Shown here in pieces: positions 32,233-41,028 of a stretch of DNA of 64,000 nucleotides; the first letter of the stretch is position 1, and the number at the start of each line of letters is the position of its first letter. The position numbers and the translations under genes were made by a program. The notes beneath the pieces were generated by a model that was not told where the DNA came from, did not search any database, and worked only from the letters and a program-made list of their open reading frames with translations. The DNA is from Frankiales bacterium (lineage in GTDB: Bacteria; Actinomycetota; Actinomycetes; Mycobacteriales; SCTD01): NCBI GenBank assembly GCA_025465145.1, contig JAODNS010000136.1, positions 1 through 64,000 of the forward strand. Reading direction: 5' to 3'.

Positions 32233-35200
32233 TCAGGGGCCGACGCCGCCGCGGAGCTGCGGGTACGCCAGGTCGCTGATCACACGCGCGACGCTGGCCC
32301 GGTGCCAGCGCAGGCCCTGCGGCGTGCGGAAGCCGGCCGCGTTCAGCGCGGAGGCGATCGTCGCCAGCGAGGCGCCGTTCCCGTGCATGCGGACGAGCTC
32401 ATCGCGTCCGTGCTGCGGCGTCACCTCCTCGCGCCGGCGCCGACCAGCGGGGGCGGCCGCCGGGACGTCGGTGCTGACGACGAACCGCCGGTCGGGCAGG
32501 GCGGCGACGAGGTCGACGAGGTCGTCCACCAGCCGCGCCGGGCTCCACAGGAAGCCCTGTCCGGACGTGCAGCCGAGTCGGCGCAGCAGCGCGAGCTGCT
32601 CCGGCGTCTCCACCCCCTCCGCCGTGGTGCGCAGGCCGAGGGTGCGACCGAGGTCGGCGATCGCGGCCGCGATGGCGAACGCGTCCGGGTCTTCGGTGAG
32701 GGCGAGGACGAAGCTCCGGTCGATCTTCATCGTCTGCACGGGCAGCTGGTTGAGGTACGCCAGCGAGCTGTAGCCGGTGCCGAAGTCGTCGATCGCGATC
32801 GAGACGCCGTGCGCCCGCAGCCGCTCCAGCGAGGCCTTCGCCACCTCCGGGTGCGCCATCAGGGTCGTCTCGGTGACCTCCAGCACGAGCGCCTCGGGAG
32901 CGACGTTGCGGCGCGTCACCGCGGCCACCACCTGCTCCTCGAGCCGGCGCTCCCCGAGGTTCGCCGCCGTGATGTTGACGCCGATGGTCACGTCGGCACC
33001 GAGCCCGGCCCGCAACTGCGCCACGTCGGCGCAGGCGCGGTCCAGCGCCCATGCGTCCAGCGCCGGTGCCTGCCCGGTCAGCTCGGCCACCCGCACGAAC
33101 CTCGAGGGTGCCACCGGACCGCGTCCGGCGTGGTCCCACCGCGCCAGCCCCTCGACACCGACGACGACGCCGGACGTGAGGTCGACGATCGGCTGGTACT
33201 GCAGGCGGAGCGTGCCGGCTCCGAGCGCCTCGCGCAGGTCGTTGCCCAGCACGAGCCGGTCAGCGGCCGCCTCGGCGAGCTCCTGGCCGAACAGCTGCGC
33301 GCGGTTGCGCCCGCGGGCCTTCGCGTCGTACATGGCCGCGTCGGCAAACCGGACGAGGTGGTCGGGGCACTCGGGAGGTGACATGGCGATGCCGACGCTG
33401 ACGCCGACGTAGGTGGCGTGGCCGTCCACCTCACCGCGCTCTCCGACGGCCGCGATGAGCCGTTCCGCGAGGGCGAGCACCTCCGCCTCGTCGAGCCCCT
33501 CGCACACGACGACGAACTCGTCACCGCCGAAGCGGGCGACGGTGTCGGACGGTCGTACCGCTGCGGCCAGCCGGTCGGCCACGGTCTGCAGGAGCTGGTC
33601 GCCCGCCGCGTGACCCCAGGTGTCGTTGACGAGCTTGAAGTCGTCCAGGTCGAGCAGCAGGACGGCCACCGGGGCGGAGTCCTCCGCGCCCCGCGCCAGC
33701 GCCTGGTCGAGGCGGTCCAGCAGCAGCGCGCGGTTCGGCAGTCCGGTGAGCTCGTCGTACAGCGCGCGGTGGCGGAGCTCTGCCTCGATCCGCCGTACTT
33801 CCGTCACGTCGCTGACCATGGCTAGCCAGCCGCTCCCGCCGGCGTGCTGCAGCACGCTGACGGCCACGTGCAGGCGGCGGTCCGTCCCGTCGGGGTGGCG
33901 GTAGCCGAGCTCGTGCTTGTCCGGTCCGCTGCCCGACGCACCGGTCAGGACAGCGTGTCGAAGCGTGTCCGGGTCGTCAGGCGCCAGCAGGAGCGACGGC
34001 GTCGTGTCGTCGAGCACGTCGCGCTCCACCCCGAGGATGCGCAGCAGCTCGTCGTTGGCGAAGAGCGTGCCGCCGGCGGCGTCGATCGCCCAGATCCCCT
34101 CCTGCGCGGTCGCGGCGATGTTGCGGAACCACTCCTCGGACGCCTTCAGCGCCTGCTCGGACTCGACCCGCGCGGCGATGTCGCGGCCGAGGCAGACGAT
34201 GCCGCCGATGGCGGGCTCGCCGAGCCGGTTGGTGAGGACCTCCTCGTACCAGACCCAGCGCCCGTCGGCGTGCCGGATGCGCAGCTGCACAGCCTCCCGT
34301 CGCCCCGGCTCGGCGACAACCCGTTCCATGGCCGCAGCCACGGCCGGTACGTCGTCGGGGTGGGCGAAGGACCAGCCGGACCGCCCGACGACGTCCGCCA
34401 CGTCGTAGCCCAGCGCCGCCGGCACCGCTGCCGACGCGTAGAGCAGCTCTCCTGCGACGTCGACGACCACCAGCCAGTCGGAGGCGTGCGCCATCAGCGC
34501 CTCGTGGCGGTCGGTGACCGCCTGCAGTCGCTCCTCCGCGGCGCGCAGCTGCGTCAGGTCCTGCACGAAGCAGGCGATCGACTCCGGGCTGCCGTCCGCG
34601 GCGCGCACCAGCGTCGCGTTGACGAAGACGGGCAGCGCGGTCCCGTCCGGCAGCTGGAAGACGCGCTCCCACTGGTCGGTGTCGCGTCCGCCGCTGAGGA
34701 GCTCGACGCCGCGCAGCTGCCCGTGCCGCTCATCCGACGGGTGGTGCAAGTGCTCCGTGGTGCGAGCGAGCAGGTCTTCGCGGGGTCGGCCCAGCAGCTG
34801 GCACAGCGCGTCGTTGACCGCCACGCAGCGCAGGTCGAGCCCGAAGATCGCTTGCGGCAGGGCGGCCTGCTCGAACCGGGCGCGGAACCTGCGCTCGCTC
34901 GCGCCGAGCTCGGCCTCGACCGCGCGGACCCGGCTCAGGTCGGAGGACACCCCGAGAAGGCCGACGAGCTCGCCGCTGTCGTCGCGAACGGCGGAGCTGG
35001 TGACATGCACCGGGAAGACGCGCCTCGCCTTGTCGTGGACCGTCCACGCGCCGCTGTAGACCTTGCCGCCGACGAGCCGAGCCGCTTCCTCCCGGGCGGA
35101 CGCGTGCCCGTCCGACGGGATGACGAGGTCGCGCAGCACGCGACCGACCGCCTCGTCGGCGCGGTAGCCGTACAGCTGCTCCGCTGCGGCGTTCCACAGC

Positions 35201-35325
35201 AGGACGACCCCGTCCAGGTCCGTGAGGACGGCCGCCTGCCCCATGCTCGCGAGGGCGGCAGCGGCGAGCGCGTCGGACAGAGCGGTGGTGTTCAGGAGGT
35301 CTCCTCGTACGGGCGGTTCGTCCAT
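32233..35325 (-). CDS. PAS-GGDEF-EAL cyclic-di-GMP enzyme with recombinase-like C-terminal HTH
   Basis: A 1030-residue soluble protein: four PAS domains (about 20-515), GGDEF (about 525-685, ARFGGDEFVVV near 597, with an RPSD inhibitory site upstream) and an EAL domain (about 700-945). The EAL signature is EGLARW rather than EALxRW, but NITAANL, EVTETTLMAHP, IDDFGTGYSSLAYL and AEGVETPEQ are intact. The last 55 residues (VRMHGNGASLATIASALN, TPQGLRWHRASVARVIS) resemble the helix-turn-helix that follows serine recombinase domains, which is unusual here. It probably makes or degrades c-di-GMP in response to PAS signals, and may contact DNA. Confidence 0.93.
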   Translation of the reverse strand: MDEPPVRGDLLNTTALSDALAAAALASMGQAAVLTDLDGVVLLWNAAAEQLYGYRADEAVGRVLRDLVIPSDGHASAREEAARLVGGKVYSGAWTVHDKARRVFPVHVTSSAVRDDSGELVGLLGVSSDLSRVRAVEAELGASERRFRARFEQAALPQAIFGLDLRCVAVNDALCQLLGRPREDLLARTTEHLHHPSDERHGQLRGVELLSGGRDTDQWERVFQLPDGTALPVFVNATLVRAADGSPESIACFVQDLTQLRAAEERLQAVTDRHEALMAHASDWLVVVDVAGELLYASAAVPAALGYDVADVVGRSGWSFAHPDDVPAVAAAMERVVAEPGRREAVQLRIRHADGRWVWYEEVLTNRLGEPAIGGIVCLGRDIAARVESEQALKASEEWFRNIAATAQEGIWAIDAAGGTLFANDELLRILGVERDVLDDTTPSLLLAPDDPDTLRHAVLTGASGSGPDKHELGYRHPDGTDRRLHVAVSVLQHAGGSGWLAMVSDVTEVRRIEAELRHRALYDELTGLPNRALLLDRLDQALARGAEDSAPVAVLLLDLDDFKLVNDTWGHAAGDQLLQTVADRLAAAVRPSDTVARFGGDEFVVVCEGLDEAEVLALAERLIAAVGERGEVDGHATYVGVSVGIAMSPPECPDHLVRFADAAMYDAKARGRNRAQLFGQELAEAAADRLVLGNDLREALGAGTLRLQYQPIVDLTSGVVVGVEGLARWDHAGRGPVAPSRFVRVAELTGQAPALDAWALDRACADVAQLRAGLGADVTIGVNITAANLGERRLEEQVVAAVTRRNVAPEALVLEVTETTLMAHPEVAKASLERLRAHGVSIAIDDFGTGYSSLAYLNQLPVQTMKIDRSFVLALTEDPDAFAIAAAIADLGRTLGLRTTAEGVETPEQLALLRRLGCTSGQGFLWSPARLVDDLVDLVAALPDRRFVVSTDVPAAAPAGRRRREEVTPQHGRDELVRMHGNGASLATIASALNAAGFRTPQGLRWHRASVARVISDLAYPQLRGGVGP

Positions 35326-35583
35326 CGTGCACCGCTTCCGGCCGGTCCGTGGCCTTACCGATGAGTAGCTCCACGAGCAGTCCGACGGGAGTGGCCGGGG
35401 CCATCCCGGCGGCCGCGGACACGGCCCGAGGGGCTGTTCGCCTCCAGCGGAGCCGGCATCCGTCGATGCCCCCTCCGTCGGCCTCTGCCCAGCGACCGCA
35501 ACGGAGCACCGCGGTGCCGTGCGCGGTCAGGTCAACGGCGGGCAGGCCGAGCGACGCCGGCGGTCGCGCCGCCGCCTGATCAG

Positions 35584-36975
35584 CTAGTCGCGCGAGGCGA
35601 CCAGCCGGTCGACCGCGGCCAGCAGCAGCTCCGCGACATGGGGCGTCTCCGCCTCGAGCGCGTCGGCGAGGTACCGGGAGCCGTCCGGGAGCACCACCGC
35701 GGGCACACCACGTGCCCGCAGCAGCCGGTCCAGCCACTGCAGCAGCTCGTCCAGCAGCCGTGGGTCGCGGCACGCGTGCGCAGCCGCGGCGTGCCGCGCG
35801 ATCCAGCGCAGGTCCGCGACGCTGTGCCGCTGCTGCCACGGGTTCATGCGCCGGATCCAGTCGCTGCCCTCGGCCTGCCGCTCCAGTGCCATGAGCAGCA
35901 GCGCGTCGGGAACGGCGTCCGCAAGGCGAGCCTGCTGCGGCACCTGCCCGGCGTCCGGGCGCTGGCGCAGGCCCTGCACCAGGTCGGCGAGGCCGCCCGC
36001 GCTCGCGGCCCAGGCGTCCGCGCCGAGGGCCAGCGCACGTGCGTCGTCGGTGCCGAACGCGCGGCCGCCTGCCACCACGGGCACCCCGACCTCGTGTGCG
36101 GCGGCGATGGTGTCCGCGGCCGCGATGAGGCTCGTGGCGATCGTGCAGGAGAGCGCGAGGGCGGCCGGCCGCGCCTCCTCGAGGTAGCGGCCCAGGTGCT
36201 CGGCCGGAACGCCTGGGCCGAGGACGACGGCGCGTACGCCCCCGGCTGCCACGGCGGCGAGCCGGCCGGGCAGCGTGTGCCACTCCTCCGCCGGCGCGGC
36301 GAAGACGACGACCGGGCCCGTTGTGGGCAGCGGCAGGGACGCTGCGGCAGCCTCCGTCAGCGACGTCGCCGCGTGCTCGTCGGCAACCGACCAGCGGCCG
36401 GCGTACCAGCGCTCGCCGACCTCGCGCTGCGCCGGGGCGAGCACGTGCTCGGCCACCGACTCGGCCCGCACACCGGACAGCAGCAGCCGCCGGACGACCG
36501 CGGCGGTGGCGTTGCCGTCGCCGGCCGCAAGGGCGTCGACGTAGCGCCCGAGCGCCTCCGGCTCCGCGTTGCGGGTGCCCGCCGCCATGGGGGCGGACGC
36601 GGGCAGGCGGTGCAGCGCGAGGCGGGCGTCCTCGACCAGCTGCGGCAGGACGGCGCGCAGCTCGAGGGTGGCCACGCTGAGCGGGTCGGCGACGACGAGC
36701 ACGGGCTCGGACAGGCCCAGCGAGACGTCGACGCCGAGCACGTCGTCCGGCTCGAGCCGGGCTGGTACGCAGGCCCCGCCGAGGTCCGCGACCGCGGTGC
36801 GGACCACGGCGGCGACGTCGTCGGCCGTGGACGTCCGCAGGAGCGCCCGGGTGGCGGCGAGGGCCACCTGCGCGGCGCCGTCGGGGCAGAGCGGGTACGG
36901 CCGCTCGGTCGGGCGCTGCCGGCGGCCCGCACGCCGGCCGGCCTGCGACGCGGGACCGAGCTCGGGCGCGGTCAT
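35584..36975 (-). CDS. GAF-like/B12-binding protein with CarH-type Wx9EH motif
   Basis: A 463-residue protein from ATG 36975, coupled to the upstream GGDEF-EAL gene by an ATGA overlap. Residues 35-125 look like a degenerate sensor domain. Residues 140-215 form a B12-binding helical cap with REVGERWYAGRWSVADEHAA: Trp190, nine residues, Glu200-His201, the Wx9EH signature that shields the upper face of adenosylcobalamin in CarH photoreceptors. A Rossmann domain (about 220-335) follows with AEEWHTLPG; His233 is the likely lower ligand, although the usual DxHxxG spacing is altered. There is no MerR DNA-binding domain. A helical C-terminal domain (about 350-463) is of unknown role. Likely a light or cobalamin sensor. 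Confidence 0.8.
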   Translation of the reverse strand: MTAPELGPASQAGRRAGRRQRPTERPYPLCPDGAAQVALAATRALLRTSTADDVAAVVRTAVADLGGACVPARLEPDDVLGVDVSLGLSEPVLVVADPLSVATLELRAVLPQLVEDARLALHRLPASAPMAAGTRNAEPEALGRYVDALAAGDGNATAAVVRRLLLSGVRAESVAEHVLAPAQREVGERWYAGRWSVADEHAATSLTEAAAASLPLPTTGPVVVFAAPAEEWHTLPGRLAAVAAGGVRAVVLGPGVPAEHLGRYLEEARPAALALSCTIATSLIAAADTIAAAHEVGVPVVAGGRAFGTDDARALALGADAWAASAGGLADLVQGLRQRPDAGQVPQQARLADAVPDALLLMALERQAEGSDWIRRMNPWQQRHSVADLRWIARHAAAAHACRDPRLLDELLQWLDRLLRARGVPAVVLPDGSRYLADALEAETPHVAELLLAAVDRLVASRD

Positions 36976-39233
36976 GCCGTGGCCGAGCTCGCCGCGAGGC
37001 ACCGGCCGACGGTGTGCGCGTGCCAGCGGCGGCCCTCAGGGTTCAGGGCGCCCTCGCCGTTGAGGACGGCGGCGATCGTGTGTGTGCTCGCGCCGTGCCC
37101 GTACATCTGGTGCATGCGCGCCAGCACAGCACGGTCCACGGCAGGACGGCCGCGTCGAGGACGAAGCGGCTGCGGCTCCAGCGGTCGTTCGGTGCCCGCA
37201 AGCGCTGCCGCCAGCTCGTCCGCTGGCACCGGCCGGGCGAACAGGTAGCCCTGCGCATCCGTGCAGCCGAGCTGCACCAGCCGATGGCGCTGCGCTTCGG
37301 TCTCCACGCCTTCGGCTATCAGGCCGAGTCCGACGTCGCGACCGAGGCGGACGACGCTCGCGACGATCGCCGCGTCGTCCGGGCTCTCCAGCATCCCGGC
37401 CACGAACGAGCGGTCGATCTTGAGCAGGTCCACCGGGAACCGCTTGAGGTACAGGAAGCTCGAGTACCCGGTGCCGAAGTCGTCGATCGCCGTACGGACG
37501 CCCAGCTCCTTCAGCGCCGTCATCGCGCGAAGGGCGGCCTCCGCGTCCTCGACCACGGCGCTCTCGGTCACCTCGAGCACGAGCCGGTCGGCGGCGAGGC
37601 CGCTGCGTCGAAGGCTCGCCTCCACCGTCGCGACAACGTCGGGCTGAGCAAGCTGCCGGGTCGAGAGGTTGACGGCGACCGTGAGCGCAGCCGCGTTCCC
37701 GCTCCACGACGCCGCCTCGGCGCAGGCCTTGTCGAGGACGGCAGCCCCCATCGGGACGATGAGCCCGACCCGCTCCGCGACCTCGATGAACTCTCCGGGT
37801 GAGACCAGTCGGCCGTCACGGTCCCGTACGCGCACCAGCGCCTCGACGCCCGTCGGGCGTCCGGTCGCCAGCTGCACCACCGGTTGGTAGTGCACCTCCA
37901 GGCGGTCGTCCTCGAGCGCCTCCTCGACCAGCCGCTCGACACGGCGGCGGCGGTCCATCTGGGCGCGCAGCTCGGTCGACGCCATGTCGAGGCGCGCGCC
38001 GCCGTGGCTCTTCGCGGCATACATCGCCTCGTCCGCCGCCCGCAGCAGCTCCTCGGCCGTCGTCTCCGCCGTGCCGACGGCGAGGCCGGCGCTGGCCGTT
38101 ACGGGCACCTCGCGACCCTCGATCTCGACGGTGCCGTTGACGGCGGCGACGACGCGCTCGCTGCGGGTGCGCGCCCCGGCCTCCGAGGTGTCCACCCACA
38201 CGACGACGAACTCGTCGCCGGAGACACGCGCGACCGTGTCCGTCGCCCGGCTGACCCGGAGCAGGCGGTGCGACAGCTCGACGAGAACACGGTCGCCGGC
38301 GGCGTGCCCGAGGGTGTCGTTGACGCCCTTGAACCGGTCCACGTCGAGGAACAGCGCCGCCACGACGCCGCCGGAACGGGCGGTGTGCACGAACGCCTGG
38401 TCCATCCGGTCGAGCAGCAGCGTCCGGTTGGGCAGGCCGGTGAGGCCGTCGTGCAGCGCGGCCCTGCGCAGCTCCTGCTGGGCGCGCTTCATCGCGGTCA
38501 CGTCGACGGTCATCACCACGGCGCCGGTTTCGGCGGGGAGCGGTGTGATGCGGATGCTCCACCACACGTCGTCCGGCGCCTCGTACTCCAGCTCGAACCG
38601 CGGCCGCCGGCCCTCCAGCACGTCGCGCAGGCCGATCAGCAGCAGCTGTGCCTCTGCCTCCGGCGACTCCCCGCGCCACAGGACCGACAAGTCGTCGCCT
38701 GGCTCGCAGGTCAGCAAGGAGCCTTCGCTCTGGTGCCGCATCGGCTTGTTCACGGCCAGCACCCGGCCAGCGCCGTCGACGGCGCAGGTCGGCGCCTCGA
38801 GACCGTCCAGCAGCGCCGCCGAGAGCCGCGCGGCGCGGCGTGCTGCCGCATCGGCGCGGGCGCGCTCGCAGGCGTAGCGCAGCGCCCGCAGCACCAGCTG
38901 CGGCGTCAGCTCGGATTTGCTCACGTAGTCCTGCGCGCCGCTCGCGAGGGCGTCGAGCGCCATCGTCTCGTCCTCGAGCCCGGTCAGGACGACCAGCGGC
39001 AGCTCGGGGTACGCGGCGCGCAGCGTCTCCACGACGTCGAGGCCCCAGGCGTCCGGCAGGGACAGGTCGACGAGCGCCACGTCCCACGGCGCTGCGGAGA
39101 GGGCGGTCAGTGCGCCGCTGAGGCTCGGCGCGTGCTCGACCAGCACGGGCACCCGCCCCTCCTCGAGCAGGGCGGTGACGAGGTCCGCGTCCGCGAGGCT
39201 GTCCTCGACGAGCAGCACGCGCAGTCCCGTCAT
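36972..39233 (-). CDS. receiver-PAS-GGDEF-EAL cyclic-di-GMP regulator with recombinase-like C-terminal HTH
   Basis: A 753-residue protein from ATG 39233 behind GGAGG. It has a receiver (VLLVEDSLADADL, phospho-Asp in WDVALVDLSLP near 53, VSKSE), a PAS-like segment (about 150-260), a GGDEF domain whose signature is SGDEF with an RATD site upstream, and an EAL domain with intact EALVRV, NLSTRQL, EVTESAVV, IDDFGTGYSSFLYL and AEGVETEAQ. The tail (VLARMHQMYGHGASTHTIAA, GRRWHAHTVGRC) matches the tail of the protein at 32233. Phosphorylation, perhaps by the divergent kinase, likely controls c-di-GMP turnover. Confidence 0.92.
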   Translation of the reverse strand: MTGLRVLLVEDSLADADLVTALLEEGRVPVLVEHAPSLSGALTALSAAPWDVALVDLSLPDAWGLDVVETLRAAYPELPLVVLTGLEDETMALDALASGAQDYVSKSELTPQLVLRALRYACERARADAAARRAARLSAALLDGLEAPTCAVDGAGRVLAVNKPMRHQSEGSLLTCEPGDDLSVLWRGESPEAEAQLLLIGLRDVLEGRRPRFELEYEAPDDVWWSIRITPLPAETGAVVMTVDVTAMKRAQQELRRAALHDGLTGLPNRTLLLDRMDQAFVHTARSGGVVAALFLDVDRFKGVNDTLGHAAGDRVLVELSHRLLRVSRATDTVARVSGDEFVVVWVDTSEAGARTRSERVVAAVNGTVEIEGREVPVTASAGLAVGTAETTAEELLRAADEAMYAAKSHGGARLDMASTELRAQMDRRRRVERLVEEALEDDRLEVHYQPVVQLATGRPTGVEALVRVRDRDGRLVSPGEFIEVAERVGLIVPMGAAVLDKACAEAASWSGNAAALTVAVNLSTRQLAQPDVVATVEASLRRSGLAADRLVLEVTESAVVEDAEAALRAMTALKELGVRTAIDDFGTGYSSFLYLKRFPVDLLKIDRSFVAGMLESPDDAAIVASVVRLGRDVGLGLIAEGVETEAQRHRLVQLGCTDAQGYLFARPVPADELAAALAGTERPLEPQPLRPRRGRPAVDRAVLARMHQMYGHGASTHTIAAVLNGEGALNPEGRRWHAHTVGRCLAASSATA

Positions 39234-39395
39234 CGTGCCTCCCTTCGTGCGGCTGGATGCCCACCCTGACCGGCCGCCGGCCCCCTCGCCAGCGGTTCGG
39301 CCGCGAAGGGTGCGCAGACGGCACATGCGCCCCCCGGTCGCACTAGTTCCTGGGGACCGGGCCTGCCGACGCCGCGCCTCGGGCAGGATGCCCGG

Positions 39396-40550
39396 GTGTC
39401 CGCCACCACCACCACCACCGCCGCCGACCTGCTGGCGCAGGCCGCTCAGGTGGCTGCCGACGCAATTGTCGGCGAGGACGTGGACGGTGTGGTGATGGCC
39501 TGGAACGACGCCGCCTCCCGGCTCTACGGCCTGGCTGCGCGCGATGCCGTCGGCAGCAGCGCCGAACCGCTGCTGCGGCCGGACGGCGAGTCCTCGGCTC
39601 CGGCCGCGGCACGCGCTCGTGCGCTGACGGGCACGCGGGTCGATGCGTTCGACAGCTGGCACGCCCGGGCCGACGGCAGCCGCGTTCCCGTCTCGACCTC
39701 GGTCGCGCCGCTGCGGCGGCCCGACGGGAGCGTCTGCGGGACGGCCACCAGCGCGATCGACATCAGCGGACGCCTCCGCCTCGACGCCGACCTGCAGGAC
39801 GCGCGCCGGGCGCTGGAGCAGCAGAACGCGGTGCTGGTCCGGAGCAACCGCGACCTGGAGCAGTTCGCCTATGTCGCCTCGCACGACCTGTCCGAGCCGC
39901 TGCGGGTGATCACCGGCTTCATCACGCAGATCGAGCGCCGGTACGGGGGCAGCTTCGACGAGCGCGGCGAGCGGTACCTGCGGCACATCGTCGAGGGGGC
40001 CGCGCGGATGCGGGCGCTCATCGACGACCTGTTGGAGTACTCCCGGTTCCTGCGCGCGGACCACACCCGTACCGAGGTGCCGCTGCGGGAGGTCGTGGAC
40101 GCGGCGCTCGGCCGGCTGTCCGCGGCCGTGCAGGACACGGGCGCAGAGGTCGAGGTCGGGGAGCTGCCCGTCGTCCTCGGCGATCGCGCGCAGCTGCAGA
40201 GCATGGTCCAGAACCTGCTGTCCAACGCGCTGAAGTTCACCGCGCCGGGGGAGGTCCCGCGGCTGCGGGTGAGCGGCGACGTCGCTGGCGCCTCCGGAGT
40301 GCTGCACGTGGACGACGCCGGGATCGGGATCGAGCCGGAGTTCCGCGACCGGGTGTTCCGGATGTTCCAGCGCCTGCACGTACGCGAGGACTACAGCGGC
40401 ACCGGGATCGGCCTGGCCGTCGTCCAGCAGGTGGTCGAGCTGCACGACGGCAGCATCACCGTCGAAGACTCACCGCTCGGAGGCGCGCGCTTCCGGGTCG
40501 CCCTCCCGCTGGCAACGACCGGAGGTGGCCCGCGTGGCGACGACCGCTGA
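39396..40550 (+). CDS. PAS histidine kinase (phytochrome-kinase-type HisKA)
   Basis: A 384-residue soluble kinase from GTG 39396. A PAS domain (about 15-130; [20 protein letters not shown]) is followed by a coiled linker, HisKA with [20 protein letters not shown] (His about 163) and HATPase with [26 protein letters not shown] and [16 protein letters not shown]. The H-box form ASHDLxEPLR is typical of phytochrome-like and related kinases that work with CheY-like partners. It diverges from the receiver-GGDEF-EAL gene and overlaps the next response regulator by 17 bases. Confidence 0.92.
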   Translation: MSATTTTTAADLLAQAAQVAADAIVGEDVDGVVMAWNDAASRLYGLAARDAVGSSAEPLLRPDGESSAPAAARARALTGTRVDAFDSWHARADGSRVPVSTSVAPLRRPDGSVCGTATSAIDISGRLRLDADLQDARRALEQQNAVLVRSNRDLEQFAYVASHDLSEPLRVITGFITQIERRYGGSFDERGERYLRHIVEGAARMRALIDDLLEYSRFLRADHTRTEVPLREVVDAALGRLSAAVQDTGAEVEVGELPVVLGDRAQLQSMVQNLLSNALKFTAPGEVPRLRVSGDVAGASGVLHVDDAGIGIEPEFRDRVFRMFQRLHVREDYSGTGIGLAVVQQVVELHDGSITVEDSPLGGARFRVALPLATTGGGPRGDDR

Positions 40551-40974
40551 CCTGCTGCAGATCCTGCTCGTCGAGGACAGCCTGCCCGACATCGAGCTCA
40601 CCCTCGAGGCGCTCGAGGCCGCGAAGGTGGCGAACCAGGTGCACGTGGTGCGCGACGGTGAGTCCGCGCTCGACTACCTGCACCGCCGGGGCAAGCATGC
40701 CGACGCGACCCGGCCGGACCTGGTCATCCTCGACCTCAACCTGCCCCGCCGCAGCGGCCAGGAGGTGCTCGCCGACGTGAAGGCGGACGCGGACCTGCGC
40801 CGCATCCCCATCGCCGTGCTGACGACCTCGGCCGCGCAGGCAGACGTGGTGCGGTCCTACGACCTCGGTGCGAACTGCTACCTCACCAAGCCGGTCGACG
40901 TGGAGCAGTTCCTCAACGTCGTGCAGTCGATCGAGGACTTCTGGCTCGGGCTGGTCCGCCTGCCGCCTCCGTGA
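40534..40974 (+). CDS. single-domain response regulator (Rcp1-like)
   Basis: A 146-residue CheY-like protein from GTG 40534, set by GGAGG eight bases upstream. All receiver residues are present: [10 protein letters not shown] acidic pair, phospho-Asp in [18 protein letters not shown], and LTKPVD. The extended loop with [16 protein letters not shown] is the Rcp1 family feature. It has no output domain and is probably phosphorylated by the coupled PAS kinase, relaying the signal to another protein such as the receiver-containing c-di-GMP regulator. Confidence 0.93.
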   Translation: MATTADLLQILLVEDSLPDIELTLEALEAAKVANQVHVVRDGESALDYLHRRGKHADATRPDLVILDLNLPRRSGQEVLADVKADADLRRIPIAVLTTSAAQADVVRSYDLGANCYLTKPVDVEQFLNVVQSIEDFWLGLVRLPPP

Positions 40975-40979
40975 CAGCC

Positions 40980-41012
40980 GACGGCCCCCGAGCGGATCGC
41001 TCGGGGGCCGTC
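40980..41012. terminator. bidirectional terminator hairpin
   Basis: A perfect 15-base stem: GACGGCCCCCGAGCG at 40980-40994, loop GAT, then CGCTCGGGGGCCGTC at 40998-41012. It sits between the converging response-regulator and DUF2382 genes and is symmetrical, so it can serve both strands. There is no T-run, as is common in high-GC actinobacteria. Confidence 0.88.
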
Positions 41013-41028
41013 GTACGGGCAGGAACCG

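Noticed and set aside
34730..36283. A 517-codon minus-strand frame bridging the PAS-GGDEF-EAL and B12 genes
   Set aside because: Arg/Gly/Ala-rich, no recognisable fold, and overlaps two well-supported genes in other frames.
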